Made by a program: the position numbers and the translations under genes. Under the pieces are notes generated by a model. The model searched no databases. It had not been told where the DNA came from and saw only the letters and a program-made list of their open reading frames with translations. Shown here piece after piece: positions 1 to 7,299 of a stretch of DNA of 21,607 nt. The stretch lies in assembly GCA_009782025.1 (NCBI GenBank), contig WQUQ01000231.1:1-21607 (forward strand). The letters run 5' to 3'. The first letter of the stretch is position 1. Every line of letters begins with the position of its first letter. The stretch comes from Desulfobulbus sp. (GTDB lineage Bacteria; Pseudomonadota; Gammaproteobacteria; Burkholderiales; Rhodocyclaceae).

Positions 1-76
1 CCGCGACTGAAGTTATGTGCAGTTCGCCGACGCCAGCGTGGCGGCAAGAGCCATGAGGGCTACCTAACTCCACATA

Positions 77-757
77 TCAAAGAAGTCCACATTCGGCGAA
101 GGAAAGCGGCGGGGCGTTGCCGGCGACGATGAAGTGGTCGAGCAGGCGGACATCGACCAGGGCCAGGGCATCCCTCAGATTGCGCGTCAGCAGTTCGTCG
201 GCGGTTGACGGTTCGGCGATGCCGGAAGGGTGGTTGTGGGCAAGGATGACGGCGGCGGCATTGTGGCCGAGCGCCGCCTTGACCACTTCGCGCGGATAGA
301 CGGCGGTCTGTGTCAGCGTGCCGATGAACAGTTCCTCGGCTTTGAGCAGATGATTTTGCGTGTCGAGCCACAGGGCCATGAAAACTTCCTGCGGCCGGAC
401 GGCCAGATGCAGGCGCAGCCAGTCGCGCACCTTGCCCGGCGAGGCGAGCGTGTCGCGTTGTGCCATTTCCTGACTCAGGGCGCGGCGGGCCAACTCGAAA
501 CTGGCCTTGAGCTGGGCCGCCTTGGCCTGGCCGATGCCGGAAATGCTGGCCAGTTCCTTGAGCGAGGCTCTAGCCAGGGCATCGAGCCGGCCGTCAAAAC
601 GGTTGAGCACGTCGCGCGCCAGATCGACCGCGCTTTTGCCGCGCACGCCGATGCGCAGGTAAATGGCCAGCAGTTCGGCATCGGAAAGGGCCGCCGGGCC
701 GTGGGCCAGCAGGCGCTCGCGGGGACGTTCGCCAACCGGCCAGTCGCTGATTGCCAT
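77..757 (-). CDS. radC: RadC family JAMM-domain protein
   Basis: A 226-residue RadC-like protein. The N-terminal part holds a helix-hairpin-helix-like stretch ([15 protein letters not shown]). The C-terminal part has the JAMM metal motif HNHPSG followed by an Asp about ten residues on, with a Glu in the upstream PREVVK segment. This is the zinc-binding signature of the MPN/JAMM fold. RadC was once linked to DNA repair, but its true role is unsettled. The reading frame extends upstream to a TTG at 805, but the ATG at 757 begins the family-typical [16 protein letters not shown] and has a weak GGAA 6 nt before it, so I chose it. It is divergent from coaBC, a common betaproteobacterial arrangement. 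The identity is secure; the function is not. Confidence 0.93.
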   Translation of the reverse strand: MAISDWPVGERPRERLLAHGPAALSDAELLAIYLRIGVRGKSAVDLARDVLNRFDGRLDALARASLKELASISGIGQAKAAQLKASFELARRALSQEMAQRDTLASPGKVRDWLRLHLAVRPQEVFMALWLDTQNHLLKAEELFIGTLTQTAVYPREVVKAALGHNAAAVILAHNHPSGIAEPSTADELLTRNLRDALALVDVRLLDHFIVAGNAPPLSFAECGLL

Positions 758-804
758 GACGTTTCCAGTAGAATGCGTAAGCCCCCATTTTAGCGAGAAT
801 GACA
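758..804. promoter_or_regulatory. radC/coaBC divergent promoter region
   Basis: Only 47 bp separate the two start codons. On the plus strand TAGAAT (769-774) matches five of six -10 positions for coaBC. On the minus strand TAAAAT (792 down to 787) is a -10 candidate for radC. Neither has a convincing -35 hexamer. The two promoters would sit almost back to back. This is pattern-based inference only. Confidence 0.3.
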
Positions 805-1995
805 ATGGAGTTAACGGGAAAGCGCCTCGTGCAGGGCGTCACCGGCGGCATCGCGGCCTACAAGGCGGCTGAATTGACGCGCCTCCTGGTCAAGCAGGGC
901 GCCGAAGTGCAGGTGGCGATGACCGAAGGCGCCAGCCATTTCGTCACCGCGACGACCTTTCAGGCACTCTCCGGGCGGCCGGTGTTTACCGATCAATGGG
1001 ATCAGCGGATGGCCAACGCCATGGCCCATATCGACCTGTCGCGGCAGGCCGATCTGATCGTCATCGCGCCGGCTTCGGCCGATTTTCTCGCGCGCGTCGC
1101 CAACGGTCTGGCCGACGATCTGCTGGCGACCCTGGTGCTGGCCCGCGATTGCCCCCTGCTGATGGCCCCGGCAATGAACCGGCAGATGTGGGAAAACCCG
1201 GCGACCCGGCGCAATGTCGCCCGCTTGCAGGCCGATGGCGTTGGCCTGCTCGGCCCGGCCTGCGGCGAGCAGGCCTGCGGCGAGATCGGCGTCGGCCGCA
1301 TGCTGGAGCCGGAAGACATCCTTGACGCCGTACTGGCTTTCTTCACGCCCAAATTGCTGGCCGGCAAAAAGGTTTTGCTGACGGCCGGGCCGACCTTCGA
1401 GGCCATCGACCCGGTACGCGGCATCACCAACCTGTCGTCGGGACGGATGGGCTATGCCCTGGCCCGTGCCGCGCAGCAGGCCGGCGCCGAGGTGACGCTG
1501 GTTTGCGGCCCGGTGGCCTTGCCGACGCCCGCCGGGGTGACGCGCATCGACGTGCGTAGCGCCCTCGACATGCAGGCGGCGGTCATGGCGCGCGCCGCAG
1601 CCAGCGACATTTTCATCGCCGTCGCCGCCGTTGCCGACTACCGCGTCGCCCAGACCGCCGAGCACAAACTGAAGAAAGACGAGGGCGGCCTGCCGCTGCT
1701 GGAACTGGTCGAAAACCCGGACATCCTCGCCGGCGTCGCGGCACTGGAAAACGGGCCGTTCTGCGTCGGCTTCGCGGCCGAAAGCCACAACCTCGAAGCC
1801 TATGCCCAGGCCAAGCGGCAGAAGAAAAACGTGCCGCTGGTGGTCGGCAACCTGATTCAGGATGGCTTCGGCGGCGACGACAACCGCCTGATTTTGGTGG
1901 ACGACCACGGCGCGCATCCGCTGCCGCCGGCGAGCAAGGCGACGCTGGCGCGGCAACTCATCGAACATATCGCTCATCTCATGGAAAGCCGCTGA
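805..1995 (+). CDS. coaBC: Bifunctional phosphopantothenoylcysteine decarboxylase / phosphopantothenate-cysteine ligase
   Basis: Catalyses two consecutive cytoplasmic steps of coenzyme A synthesis: coupling of cysteine to 4'-phosphopantothenate (CoaB), then FMN-dependent decarboxylation to 4'-phosphopantetheine (CoaC). The N-terminal flavoprotein domain shows [14 protein letters not shown], the catalytic His in [17 protein letters not shown], and the substrate-recognition Cys region [11 protein letters not shown]. The C-terminal CoaB domain begins near [20 protein letters not shown] and carries NLSSGRMG and the EHKLKKD lysine region. An in-frame ATG lies at 799. The ATG at 805 gives 396 residues, puts the catalytic His at position 75 as I recall for E. 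coli Dfp, and leaves GAGA 6 nt upstream, so I prefer it. The stop overlaps the dut start by one base (TGATG). Confidence 0.96.
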   Translation: MELTGKRLVQGVTGGIAAYKAAELTRLLVKQGAEVQVAMTEGASHFVTATTFQALSGRPVFTDQWDQRMANAMAHIDLSRQADLIVIAPASADFLARVANGLADDLLATLVLARDCPLLMAPAMNRQMWENPATRRNVARLQADGVGLLGPACGEQACGEIGVGRMLEPEDILDAVLAFFTPKLLAGKKVLLTAGPTFEAIDPVRGITNLSSGRMGYALARAAQQAGAEVTLVCGPVALPTPAGVTRIDVRSALDMQAAVMARAAASDIFIAVAAVADYRVAQTAEHKLKKDEGGLPLLELVENPDILAGVAALENGPFCVGFAAESHNLEAYAQAKRQKKNVPLVVGNLIQDGFGGDDNRLILVDDHGAHPLPPASKATLARQLIEHIAHLMESR

Positions 1996-2444
1996 TGCCT
2001 GCCATCGACCTGAAAATTCTCGACGACCGCCTGCGCCAATCGCCGCCGCATTACGCGACGCCCGGTTCGGCCGGCCTCGACCTGCGCGCCTGTATCCCGG
2101 AGCCGCTGCCTCTCACCCCCGGCCAGACGACGCTGGTGCCGACCGGCATGGCCATTCACCTCGCCGATCCGGGCCTGGCGGCGATGATCCTGCCGCGCTC
2201 CGGCCTCGGTCACAAGCACGGCATCGTGCTCGGCAATCTGGTCGGCCTGATCGATTCGGACTATCAGGGCGAGTTGATGGTGTCGCTGTGGAATCGCGGT
2301 CAGGAAAACTTCACCCTCAATCCGCTCGACCGCATCGCGCAACTGGTGGTGGTGCCGGTGCTCCAGGTCGCCTTCAACGTGGTCGATGAATTCACCGACA
2401 GCGCGCGCGGCGCGGGCGGTTTCGGCAGCACCGGCAAAGCCTGA
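1995..2444 (+). CDS. dut: Deoxyuridine 5'-triphosphate nucleotidohydrolase (dUTPase)
   Basis: Hydrolyses dUTP to dUMP and pyrophosphate, limiting uracil in DNA and supplying the dTMP precursor. All five motifs of the homotrimeric dUTPase family appear in order in its 149 residues: [23 protein letters not shown] (with the catalytic Asp), RIAQLVV, and the C-terminal glycine-rich [10 protein letters not shown]. The length is normal for the family. It starts on the last base of the coaBC stop codon, so translation is probably coupled. It is the last core gene before the catabolic cluster. Confidence 0.97.
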   Translation: MPAIDLKILDDRLRQSPPHYATPGSAGLDLRACIPEPLPLTPGQTTLVPTGMAIHLADPGLAAMILPRSGLGHKHGIVLGNLVGLIDSDYQGELMVSLWNRGQENFTLNPLDRIAQLVVVPVLQVAFNVVDEFTDSARGAGGFGSTGKA

Positions 2445-2502
2445 GAGCAACCAGAATCGCTCCTTTTCTGGGGCAAGAACCCTGCCACTGGATTTCTCCA
2501 AC

Positions 2503-3459
2503 ATGAAAAGCCTTTACCTCAGCCGCTGGGTCGATCAGTATCTGACAGAGCACCCGGTTCGGGCCAACTCGCTCATCATCACCATTTATGGCGATTTCGT
2601 CGCGCCCCACGGCGGCACCATCTGGCTGGGCAGCATCATCAAGCTGGCCCAGCTCCTGGGTGTCAACGAAAGATACGTGCGCACCAGCGTTTATCGCCTG
2701 TCCCAGGAGAAGTGGCTGGCCTCCGAGCGGATCGGCCGCAAAAGCTATTACCGCCTGACCTTATCGGGCCGGCGGCGCTTCGAGCAAGCTTTCCGGCGCA
2801 TCTACTACCCGCTCAAAAATACCTGGAGCGGTGAATGGCAGTTGGTGATCCTGCCATCCTCCCTGGCCGCCAGCGAGCGCGACGCGCTGCGCAAGGAACT
2901 GCTCTGGGCCGGTTACGGCGCCATTGCCTCGGGGGTGCTCGCCCATCCCTCGGCTGATACCGAGGCGCTGCTCACCGTGCTTCAGGACAACGGCACCGAG
3001 GACAGGGTCGTCGCCATGACGGCGGCCAGCATCGACACTCTCGACAGCCGCCCCTTGCAGGAACTGGTGCGCGAGTGCTGGAACCTGGACAGCATTCGCG
3101 CCACCTACGGCGAGTTCGTCGACCGTCTCAAGCCCGTGCTGCGCGCCCTGCGCAACGCCAGCGAACTCGATCCCGAGCAATGCTTCACATTGCAGACCAT
3201 CGTCATGCATGATTTCCGCCGCGCGCTGCTGCAAGACCCTCTGCTGCCCTCGCAACTGCTACCACCGGACTGGAGCGGCAGCACCGCCCGGGAAATCTGC
3301 CGGGACATCTACCGCCTCACCTTCCGGCAAGCCCAGCGGCATATCCTGCAAATCGGCGAAACCCCCGACGGCCCGCTACCGGCCGCCGCCCCCTATTTCT
3401 ACGAGCGTTTCGGCGGGCTGGTGGATATTCCGCCAGGCCTCGAGGGGATCGCCATCTGA
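2503..3459 (+). CDS. paaX: PaaX-family transcriptional repressor, probable regulator of the pad cluster
   Basis: A 318-residue protein of PaaX length. The N-terminal winged helix (about residues 19-88) contains SLIITIYGDFVAPHGG, IWLGSIIKLAQLLGVNERYV, RTSVYRLSQEKWL and ERIGRKSYYRL, the family signature. A central Cas2-like ferredoxin fold (around WQLVILP) and the PaaX C-terminal domain follow. E. coli PaaX represses aerobic phenylacetate genes and is released by phenylacetyl-CoA. Here the gene lies beside the anaerobic pathway, whose first intermediate is phenylacetyl-CoA, so the same effector is likely (inference). The frame continues upstream into dut, but the ATG at 2503 begins the conserved region. 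No clear Shine-Dalgarno precedes it, so expression may be low. The symbol is a family name; a pad-specific name may suit better. Confidence 0.88.
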   Translation: MKSLYLSRWVDQYLTEHPVRANSLIITIYGDFVAPHGGTIWLGSIIKLAQLLGVNERYVRTSVYRLSQEKWLASERIGRKSYYRLTLSGRRRFEQAFRRIYYPLKNTWSGEWQLVILPSSLAASERDALRKELLWAGYGAIASGVLAHPSADTEALLTVLQDNGTEDRVVAMTAASIDTLDSRPLQELVRECWNLDSIRATYGEFVDRLKPVLRALRNASELDPEQCFTLQTIVMHDFRRALLQDPLLPSQLLPPDWSGSTAREICRDIYRLTFRQAQRHILQIGETPDGPLPAAAPYFYERFGGLVDIPPGLEGIAI

Positions 3460-3512
3460 GGCAATGCACCGGATGGGATGCAGCGCAATCCCGGCCTTTG
3501 GGCGCTCGCCGC

Positions 3513-3917
3513 TCAGGCGGCCATTTTGGCGGCCTTGGCGGCGACCTTCCCGCGTAGCTTCTCCACCTCAATGACGAAACGCCCGTGGGTGCCGCGGCTG
3601 ATTTCCTCGCTGCCATCCCTGGCCACAAGATCAAAGGTGACCAGACGGCCTTCGACCTTGGCCACGCTCAGGCTGATGGTGACCGTCATACCGAGCAGGG
3701 TCGCGCCGCTGTGGGTGATGGCGATGCCGGTGCCGACCGAATCTTCCCCGGCATCGGCGTAATCCAGCAGAAATTCACGGCAAGCGACTTCAAAATCGCG
3801 CACCAGTTCGGGAGTCGCGTAAACCCGTAGGGATTCGCCCAGAAAATCAATGGTGCGCGGCTTGTCGATGGTCAGGCTGCGGCTGGCGGTCAGGCCAGCG
3901 ACGAGTGTGTTTTTCAT
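3513..3917 (-). CDS. FlK-like hotdog acyl-CoA thioesterase
   Basis: A 134-residue single-domain hotdog protein resembling fluoroacetyl-CoA thioesterase FlK. Aligned from memory, it shares GEDSVGTGIAITHSGATLLG and the closing pattern DGSEEISRGTHGRFVIEVEKL. The FlK catalytic residues line up as Thr35, Glu43 and His69, so it should be an active thioesterase. The substrate is not predictable: phenylacetyl-CoA, benzoyl-CoA or a dead-end acyl-CoA are reasonable guesses from context. The upstream frame is open to 4208, but the ATG at 3917 has AGGAGAG 8 nt before it and begins the conserved fold. The gene is convergent with the repressor (53 bp between ends) and divergent from padB. Its upstream region carries an FNR-type box and a putative operator. 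Confidence 0.8.
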   Translation of the reverse strand: MKNTLVAGLTASRSLTIDKPRTIDFLGESLRVYATPELVRDFEVACREFLLDYADAGEDSVGTGIAITHSGATLLGMTVTISLSVAKVEGRLVTFDLVARDGSEEISRGTHGRFVIEVEKLRGKVAAKAAKMAA

Positions 3918-4017
3918 CGTGGATGCTCTCCTGGTTGATAGGTAAGGCCGGGGCGAGGTTCGAGTCTGACCTGCGGACTCAGGATTCATATCCCGGCTGC
4001 TCCAGCCAGTGCCTACG

Positions 4018-4057
4018 GGATACAAATCCATATTAACATTAATTAATTTTTGTATCG
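4018..4057. promoter_or_regulatory. Putative PaaX-type operator A (thioesterase side)
   Basis: Perfect 8-bp inverted arms GATACAAA (4019-4026) and TTTGTATC (4049-4056) flank an AT-rich core. The GATAC and GTATC ends are 28 nt apart. The same architecture recurs at 4387-4425 and, less perfectly, at 15103-15142. The left arm covers the predicted start site and the core covers the -10 of the minus-strand promoter, so occupancy should block the thioesterase gene. Recognition by the adjacent PaaX-like protein is inference. Confidence 0.6.
4023..4056 (-). promoter_or_regulatory. Predicted thioesterase promoter (minus strand)
   Basis: On the minus strand the hexamer TAATAT (4035 down to 4030) is a -10 candidate, placing the start site near 4023 and giving an untranslated leader of about 106 nt. 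No good -35 is seen, as expected if the FNR-type box immediately upstream recruits polymerase. The promoter lies wholly inside operator A. Confidence 0.45.
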
Positions 4058-4074
4058 GTTGACAATAGTCAACC
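4057..4074. promoter_or_regulatory. FNR/CRP-superfamily (anaerobic activator) box
   Basis: The palindrome GGTTGAC-AATA-GTCAACC has perfect 7-bp arms. Its core TTGAC-N4-GTCAA (4059-4072) is the FNR-type layout TTGAT-N4-ATCAA with one symmetric substitution per arm. Its centre (4065.5) lies about 42 bp upstream of the minus-strand start site predicted from the TAATAT hexamer, the spacing of a class II activated promoter. On the plus strand no -10 exists at the matching distance. Confidence 0.65.
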
Positions 4075-4374
4075 AAGCCGGTTGCCGGCCACACCGTTGC
4101 GGAATCCAGCCGCTGAACCGCGTATCTCCGGGTAACCGCCCACTGTGTAGCCCGAACCGAGAGCCGCGATTTTGCCAAGTCAGCGACCGCTCTGCGAAGC
4201 CAGGGCATAAGCCAGAAAGGCAGATGAAATGGATTTCACAGCCGATTACACAGGACGCTGGACAGTGCTTTTCGCCACTCTTTTCCCGCAGGCTGCTACG
4301 AAATAACTATCTTTTCCCGATGGGCATACTCCCAATTATTCGTTGACTCCCCGGGTGATGCATGGATAATCCAG

Positions 4375-4409
4375 TTGATGCCAACATGATACTAAATATA
4401 AAAATATAT
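4375..4409 (+). promoter_or_regulatory. Predicted padB promoter
   Basis: TTGATG (4375-4380) and TATAAA (4397-4402) form a -35/-10 pair with a 16-nt spacer, giving a start site near 4409 and a leader of about 83 nt before the preferred padB start. This is the only strongly AT-rich stretch just upstream of padB. The -10 lies between the arms of operator B. No FNR-type box is seen at the activating distance. Confidence 0.5.
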
Positions 4410-4425
4410 TTTGTGTTTAGTATCG
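4387..4425. promoter_or_regulatory. Putative PaaX-type operator B (padB promoter)
   Basis: Perfect 9-bp inverted arms GATACTAAA (4388-4396) and TTTAGTATC (4416-4424) enclose an AT-only core with the predicted -10. TGATAC and GTATC are separated by exactly 27 nt. From memory, the E. coli PaaX site has been described as TGATTC-N27-GAATCA, which would match in spacing and in four of six arm bases. Binding by the local PaaX-like repressor is inferred. Confidence 0.65.
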
Positions 4426-4488
4426 CTAACAAGGGACACAAACACCGGCGCGGCTGCCGGAACGATAGCGATGTGCCAGCGAGGAGCG

Positions 4489-4584
4489 AGGGTGAAGCGC
4501 GTTTCAGAGTCGATGATGGATGGACATGGCAAGGTTGGTATCGAGCGCCGGGCGGCCGACGCCAATAGGGTGAAGCGGGTTCCA
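4489..4584 (+). repeat. Imperfect 18-bp direct repeat at the padB 5' end
   Basis: The 18-mer at 4489-4506 recurs at 4567-4584 with 16 of 18 bases identical. Both begin AGGGTGAAGCG and encode Val-Lys-Arg-Val in frame. The offset is 78 nt (26 codons). Each copy contains an in-frame GTG. It may be a small duplication that lengthened the N-terminus. Confidence 0.6.
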
Positions 4585-7299
4585 AGCTTGTGCTACAACT
4601 GCGTAGCCGGCCCCGACCTGCTCAATGTCAAGGTGGTCGATGGCGTCGCCACCGAGATCGAACCCAATTTCGCCGCCGAGAGCATCAGCCCGGCCCGGGG
4701 CCGGCCCTGCGTCAAGGCCTATGGCCTGGTGCAGAAAACCTACAATCCCAACCGCGTATTGCGGCCCATGAAGCGCACCAACCCGAAAAAGGGGCGCGAC
4801 GAGGATCCCGGTTTCGTGCCCATCTCCTGGGACGAGGCACTCGATCTCCTGGCCGGCAAATTCAATGCCATCCGCGAAAAAGGGCTGATCGACCCGGCCG
4901 GGCTGCCACGGGTGGCGGTCAGCCTTGGCCACGGCGGCACGCCGGCCAATTATATGGGCGCCTTTCCGGCCTTTCTGGCCGCCTGGGGGGCTGTCGATTA
5001 CAGCTTCGGCTCCGGGCAAGGGGTCAAGTGCGTCCATTCCGAGCACCTTTACGGGGAATTCTGGCACCGCGCCTTCACCGTCGCCGCCGACACGCCCAAT
5101 ATCCGCTTGCTGCTCTCCATCGGCACCAATATCGAGGTGTCCGGCGGCCCCTGCGCCGTCACCCGCCATGCCGACGCCCGCATCCGCGGCTACAAGCGCA
5201 TCCATGTCGAGCCGCACCTGTCGGTGACCGGAGCCTGCTCGGCCGAGTGGGTACCGATCCGGCCCAAGACCGACCCGGCCTTCATGTTCGCCCTGATCCA
5301 CGTTCTCGTCTGCGAGCACGGCGTGGCCGCCCTTGATGTGCCCTTCCTGCGCGACCGCACCTCCTCCCCCTATCTGGTCGGGCCGGACGGCATGTATTTG
5401 CGCGACCCGGCCAGCGCCAAGCCGCTCATCTGGGACGAGGCGAGCGGCCGGGCAGTGCCTTTCGACACGCCGGGAACGACGCCAGCCCTTACCGGCCGTC
5501 ATCAGGTGGCCACGGCCATCAGCGTCGACGCCGACGATCTGCACCGGGAATGGACTGATGTGACGGGCGAACCCGCCTATCAGAAACTGGTCGATCACAT
5601 GGAGAAATATTCGCCGGAATGGGCTGCGGCCATTTGCGACATTCCCGCTGCCACCATCCGCCGCATTGCCAACGAATACCTGGAAAACGCCGGCATCGGC
5701 GAAACCACCGAGATTGACGGGCAGATCGTGCCCCTGCGCGGCGTCGCGGTGACGCTGGGCAAATCGGTGAATAACGGCTGGGGCGCTTACGAGTGCTGCT
5801 GGGCGCGCACCCTGCTGGCGGTGCTGGTCGGCGCGCTGGAAGTGCCCGGCGGCACGGTCGGCACCACCGTGCGCCTCAACCGCCCGCACGACAACCGGCT
5901 GCTGAGCGTCAAGCCCGGCGAAGACGGTTTCATGGCGCAGAACTTCAACCCGACCGACAAGGAACACTGGATTGCCGAGCCGACCGGGCGCAACGCCCAT
6001 CGCACCCTGGTGCCCATCGTCGGCCATTCGGCCTGGGCACAGGCGCTGGGGCCGACCCAGTTGACCTGGATGTTCCAGAAGGAGCGTCCGGCCGACTGGA
6101 ACATGCCGACCCCGACCCTGCCGGAACTGTGGATCGTCTATCGCTCCAACCCGGCCATCTCTTTCTGGGATACCCGGCGCATGGTGGACAACATCGCCGC
6201 CTTTCCCTTCGCGGCCTGTTTTGCCTACACCATCGACGAAACCAATTTCTTCGCCGACCTGCTGCTGCCGGAGGCCACGGATTTGGAATCCTCGCAGCTC
6301 ATCCGCCTCGGCGGCACCAAGTACATCGAGCAGTTCTGGGAACACAAGGGCGTGGTGCTGCGTCAGCAGGCGGTCGAGCCGCAAGGCGACTGCCGGGATT
6401 TCACCTGGATCAGCACCGAGCTGGCCCGCCGCACCGGCCTTCTCGAACCGTTCAACCAGGCCATCAACCGGGGTGTCGCGGGGATTGCCCCGCTCAAGGG
6501 CGAAGGCTACGACTTCAGCCTCGACCCGCAACAGGTTCATTCGCCGGAGACCATCTGGAATGCCGTCTGCCAGGCGGCGACCGCCGACATGTCCGCCGGC
6601 CGCGAAGTGCATGACCTCGACTGGTTCAAGGCCAACAGCTACTACATGCAGCCGATTTCGCGCCTCCAGTGGTACTTGACGCCGACCCTGGCGGCTCAGG
6701 GGCTGCGTTACGAGCTGCCCTACCAGGAGCGGCTGCTGCGCGTCGGCCAGGAACTGAAAAACCGTCTGCACGAGAAAAAAATGTTCTGGTGGGACGAGCA
6801 GCTTTCCGAATACGCCGCCTTGCCCGAGTGGCACGATGTGCCAGGCCGCTGGGAGAGGGCGCTGGTCAATGCCGGGGCCAAGCCGGAGGATTTTCCCTTC
6901 TGGCTGCTGGCCGCCAAGAGCATGCAGTATCACGCCGGCTCCAACGTCAGCATCGCCCTGATGCGGGAAGTGTCGCTCAATGTCCGCGGCCATACCGGCG
7001 TCATCATCAACGCGACGGCAGCGGCCCGCCTCGGCATCGCCGAGGGCGACCGGGTGGAGATCCGCTCCCATATCGGCTCGACTTACGGCAATGCCGTTCT
7101 CGTCCAGGGGGTGCGCCCCGACACCCTGGTCATCCTCGGTCAATTCGACCACTGGGCGACGCCTTTCGCCAAGGATTTCGCCATGCCCAGCCTGAATACC
7201 GTCGCCCCCATGTCGCTGGAACTCACCGACGCCACCGGCTCCGGTTCGGACATCGTCCGCGTCGCCCTGCGCCGGGTTGCCGGAGGAGCCGCACAATGA
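4492..7299 (+). CDS. padB: Phenylacetyl-CoA:acceptor oxidoreductase, large molybdopterin subunit PadB
   Basis: Catalytic subunit of the DMSO-reductase family complex that oxidises phenylacetyl-CoA to phenylglyoxylate in anaerobic phenylacetate breakdown. At the chosen start the protein has 935 residues. An N-terminal Fe-S motif (CYNC at 34-37, then Cys73 in RGRPC) is followed by molybdopterin domains. These include the active-site region around QGVKCVHSEHLYGEFWHRAF, whose Cys may ligate molybdenum (inference), and the C-terminal dinucleotide-binding domain (GHTGVIINATAAARLGIAEG). No Tat signal is present, so it should face the cytoplasm, fitting a CoA-ester substrate. Start choice: GTG 4492 has GAGGAG 5 nt upstream; ATG 4471, ATG 4513 and ATG 4516 are alternatives with poorer ribosome sites. 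The third Cys usual in this Fe-S motif is missing. The stop overlaps padC by four bases. Confidence 0.9.
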   Translation: MKRVSESMMDGHGKVGIERRAADANRVKRVPSLCYNCVAGPDLLNVKVVDGVATEIEPNFAAESISPARGRPCVKAYGLVQKTYNPNRVLRPMKRTNPKKGRDEDPGFVPISWDEALDLLAGKFNAIREKGLIDPAGLPRVAVSLGHGGTPANYMGAFPAFLAAWGAVDYSFGSGQGVKCVHSEHLYGEFWHRAFTVAADTPNIRLLLSIGTNIEVSGGPCAVTRHADARIRGYKRIHVEPHLSVTGACSAEWVPIRPKTDPAFMFALIHVLVCEHGVAALDVPFLRDRTSSPYLVGPDGMYLRDPASAKPLIWDEASGRAVPFDTPGTTPALTGRHQVATAISVDADDLHREWTDVTGEPAYQKLVDHMEKYSPEWAAAICDIPAATIRRIANEYLENAGIGETTEIDGQIVPLRGVAVTLGKSVNNGWGAYECCWARTLLAVLVGALEVPGGTVGTTVRLNRPHDNRLLSVKPGEDGFMAQNFNPTDKEHWIAEPTGRNAHRTLVPIVGHSAWAQALGPTQLTWMFQKERPADWNMPTPTLPELWIVYRSNPAISFWDTRRMVDNIAAFPFAACFAYTIDETNFFADLLLPEATDLESSQLIRLGGTKYIEQFWEHKGVVLRQQAVEPQGDCRDFTWISTELARRTGLLEPFNQAINRGVAGIAPLKGEGYDFSLDPQQVHSPETIWNAVCQAATADMSAGREVHDLDWFKANSYYMQPISRLQWYLTPTLAAQGLRYELPYQERLLRVGQELKNRLHEKKMFWWDEQLSEYAALPEWHDVPGRWERALVNAGAKPEDFPFWLLAAKSMQYHAGSNVSIALMREVSLNVRGHTGVIINATAAARLGIAEGDRVEIRSHIGSTYGNAVLVQGVRPDTLVILGQFDHWATPFAKDFAMPSLNTVAPMSLELTDATGSGSDIVRVALRRVAGGAAQ

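Larger units (their letters stand above)
3918..4491. other. 574-bp divergent control region between thioesterase and padB
   Basis: No credible gene lies here. The left part (4018-4074) holds an AT-rich tract, a putative operator, an FNR-type box and a minus-strand promoter. The right part (4375-4425) holds the putative padB promoter inside a second operator. Between them, 4075-4374 is ordinary GC-rich sequence with no recognisable element. The 83 nt after the predicted start site form the padB leader. Short frames in both directions across this stretch look like chance. Confidence 0.75.

Noticed and set aside
1..76. Possible gene end or small gene at the window start
   Set aside because: Only a 13-codon minus-strand frame is visible and nothing is recognisable; the stretch is too short to judge.
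2503..3459. Cas2-like domain as a sign of a CRISPR system
   Set aside because: A Cas2-like fold is a normal part of PaaX-family repressors. No repeats, spacers or other cas genes are present.
4057..4107. FNR-type box acting on a plus-strand promoter toward padB
   Set aside because: At the expected distance (start site near 4107) the plus strand is GC-rich with no -10 element, and the likely padB promoter lies about 300 bp farther on.
4229..4306. A 25-codon frame with a DYTGRWTVLF segment that recalls peroxiredoxin N-terminal regions
   Set aside because: The match is one short segment with no active-site Cys and an early stop. A weak AAAGG lies upstream, but chance is the simpler explanation; at most it is a gene remnant.
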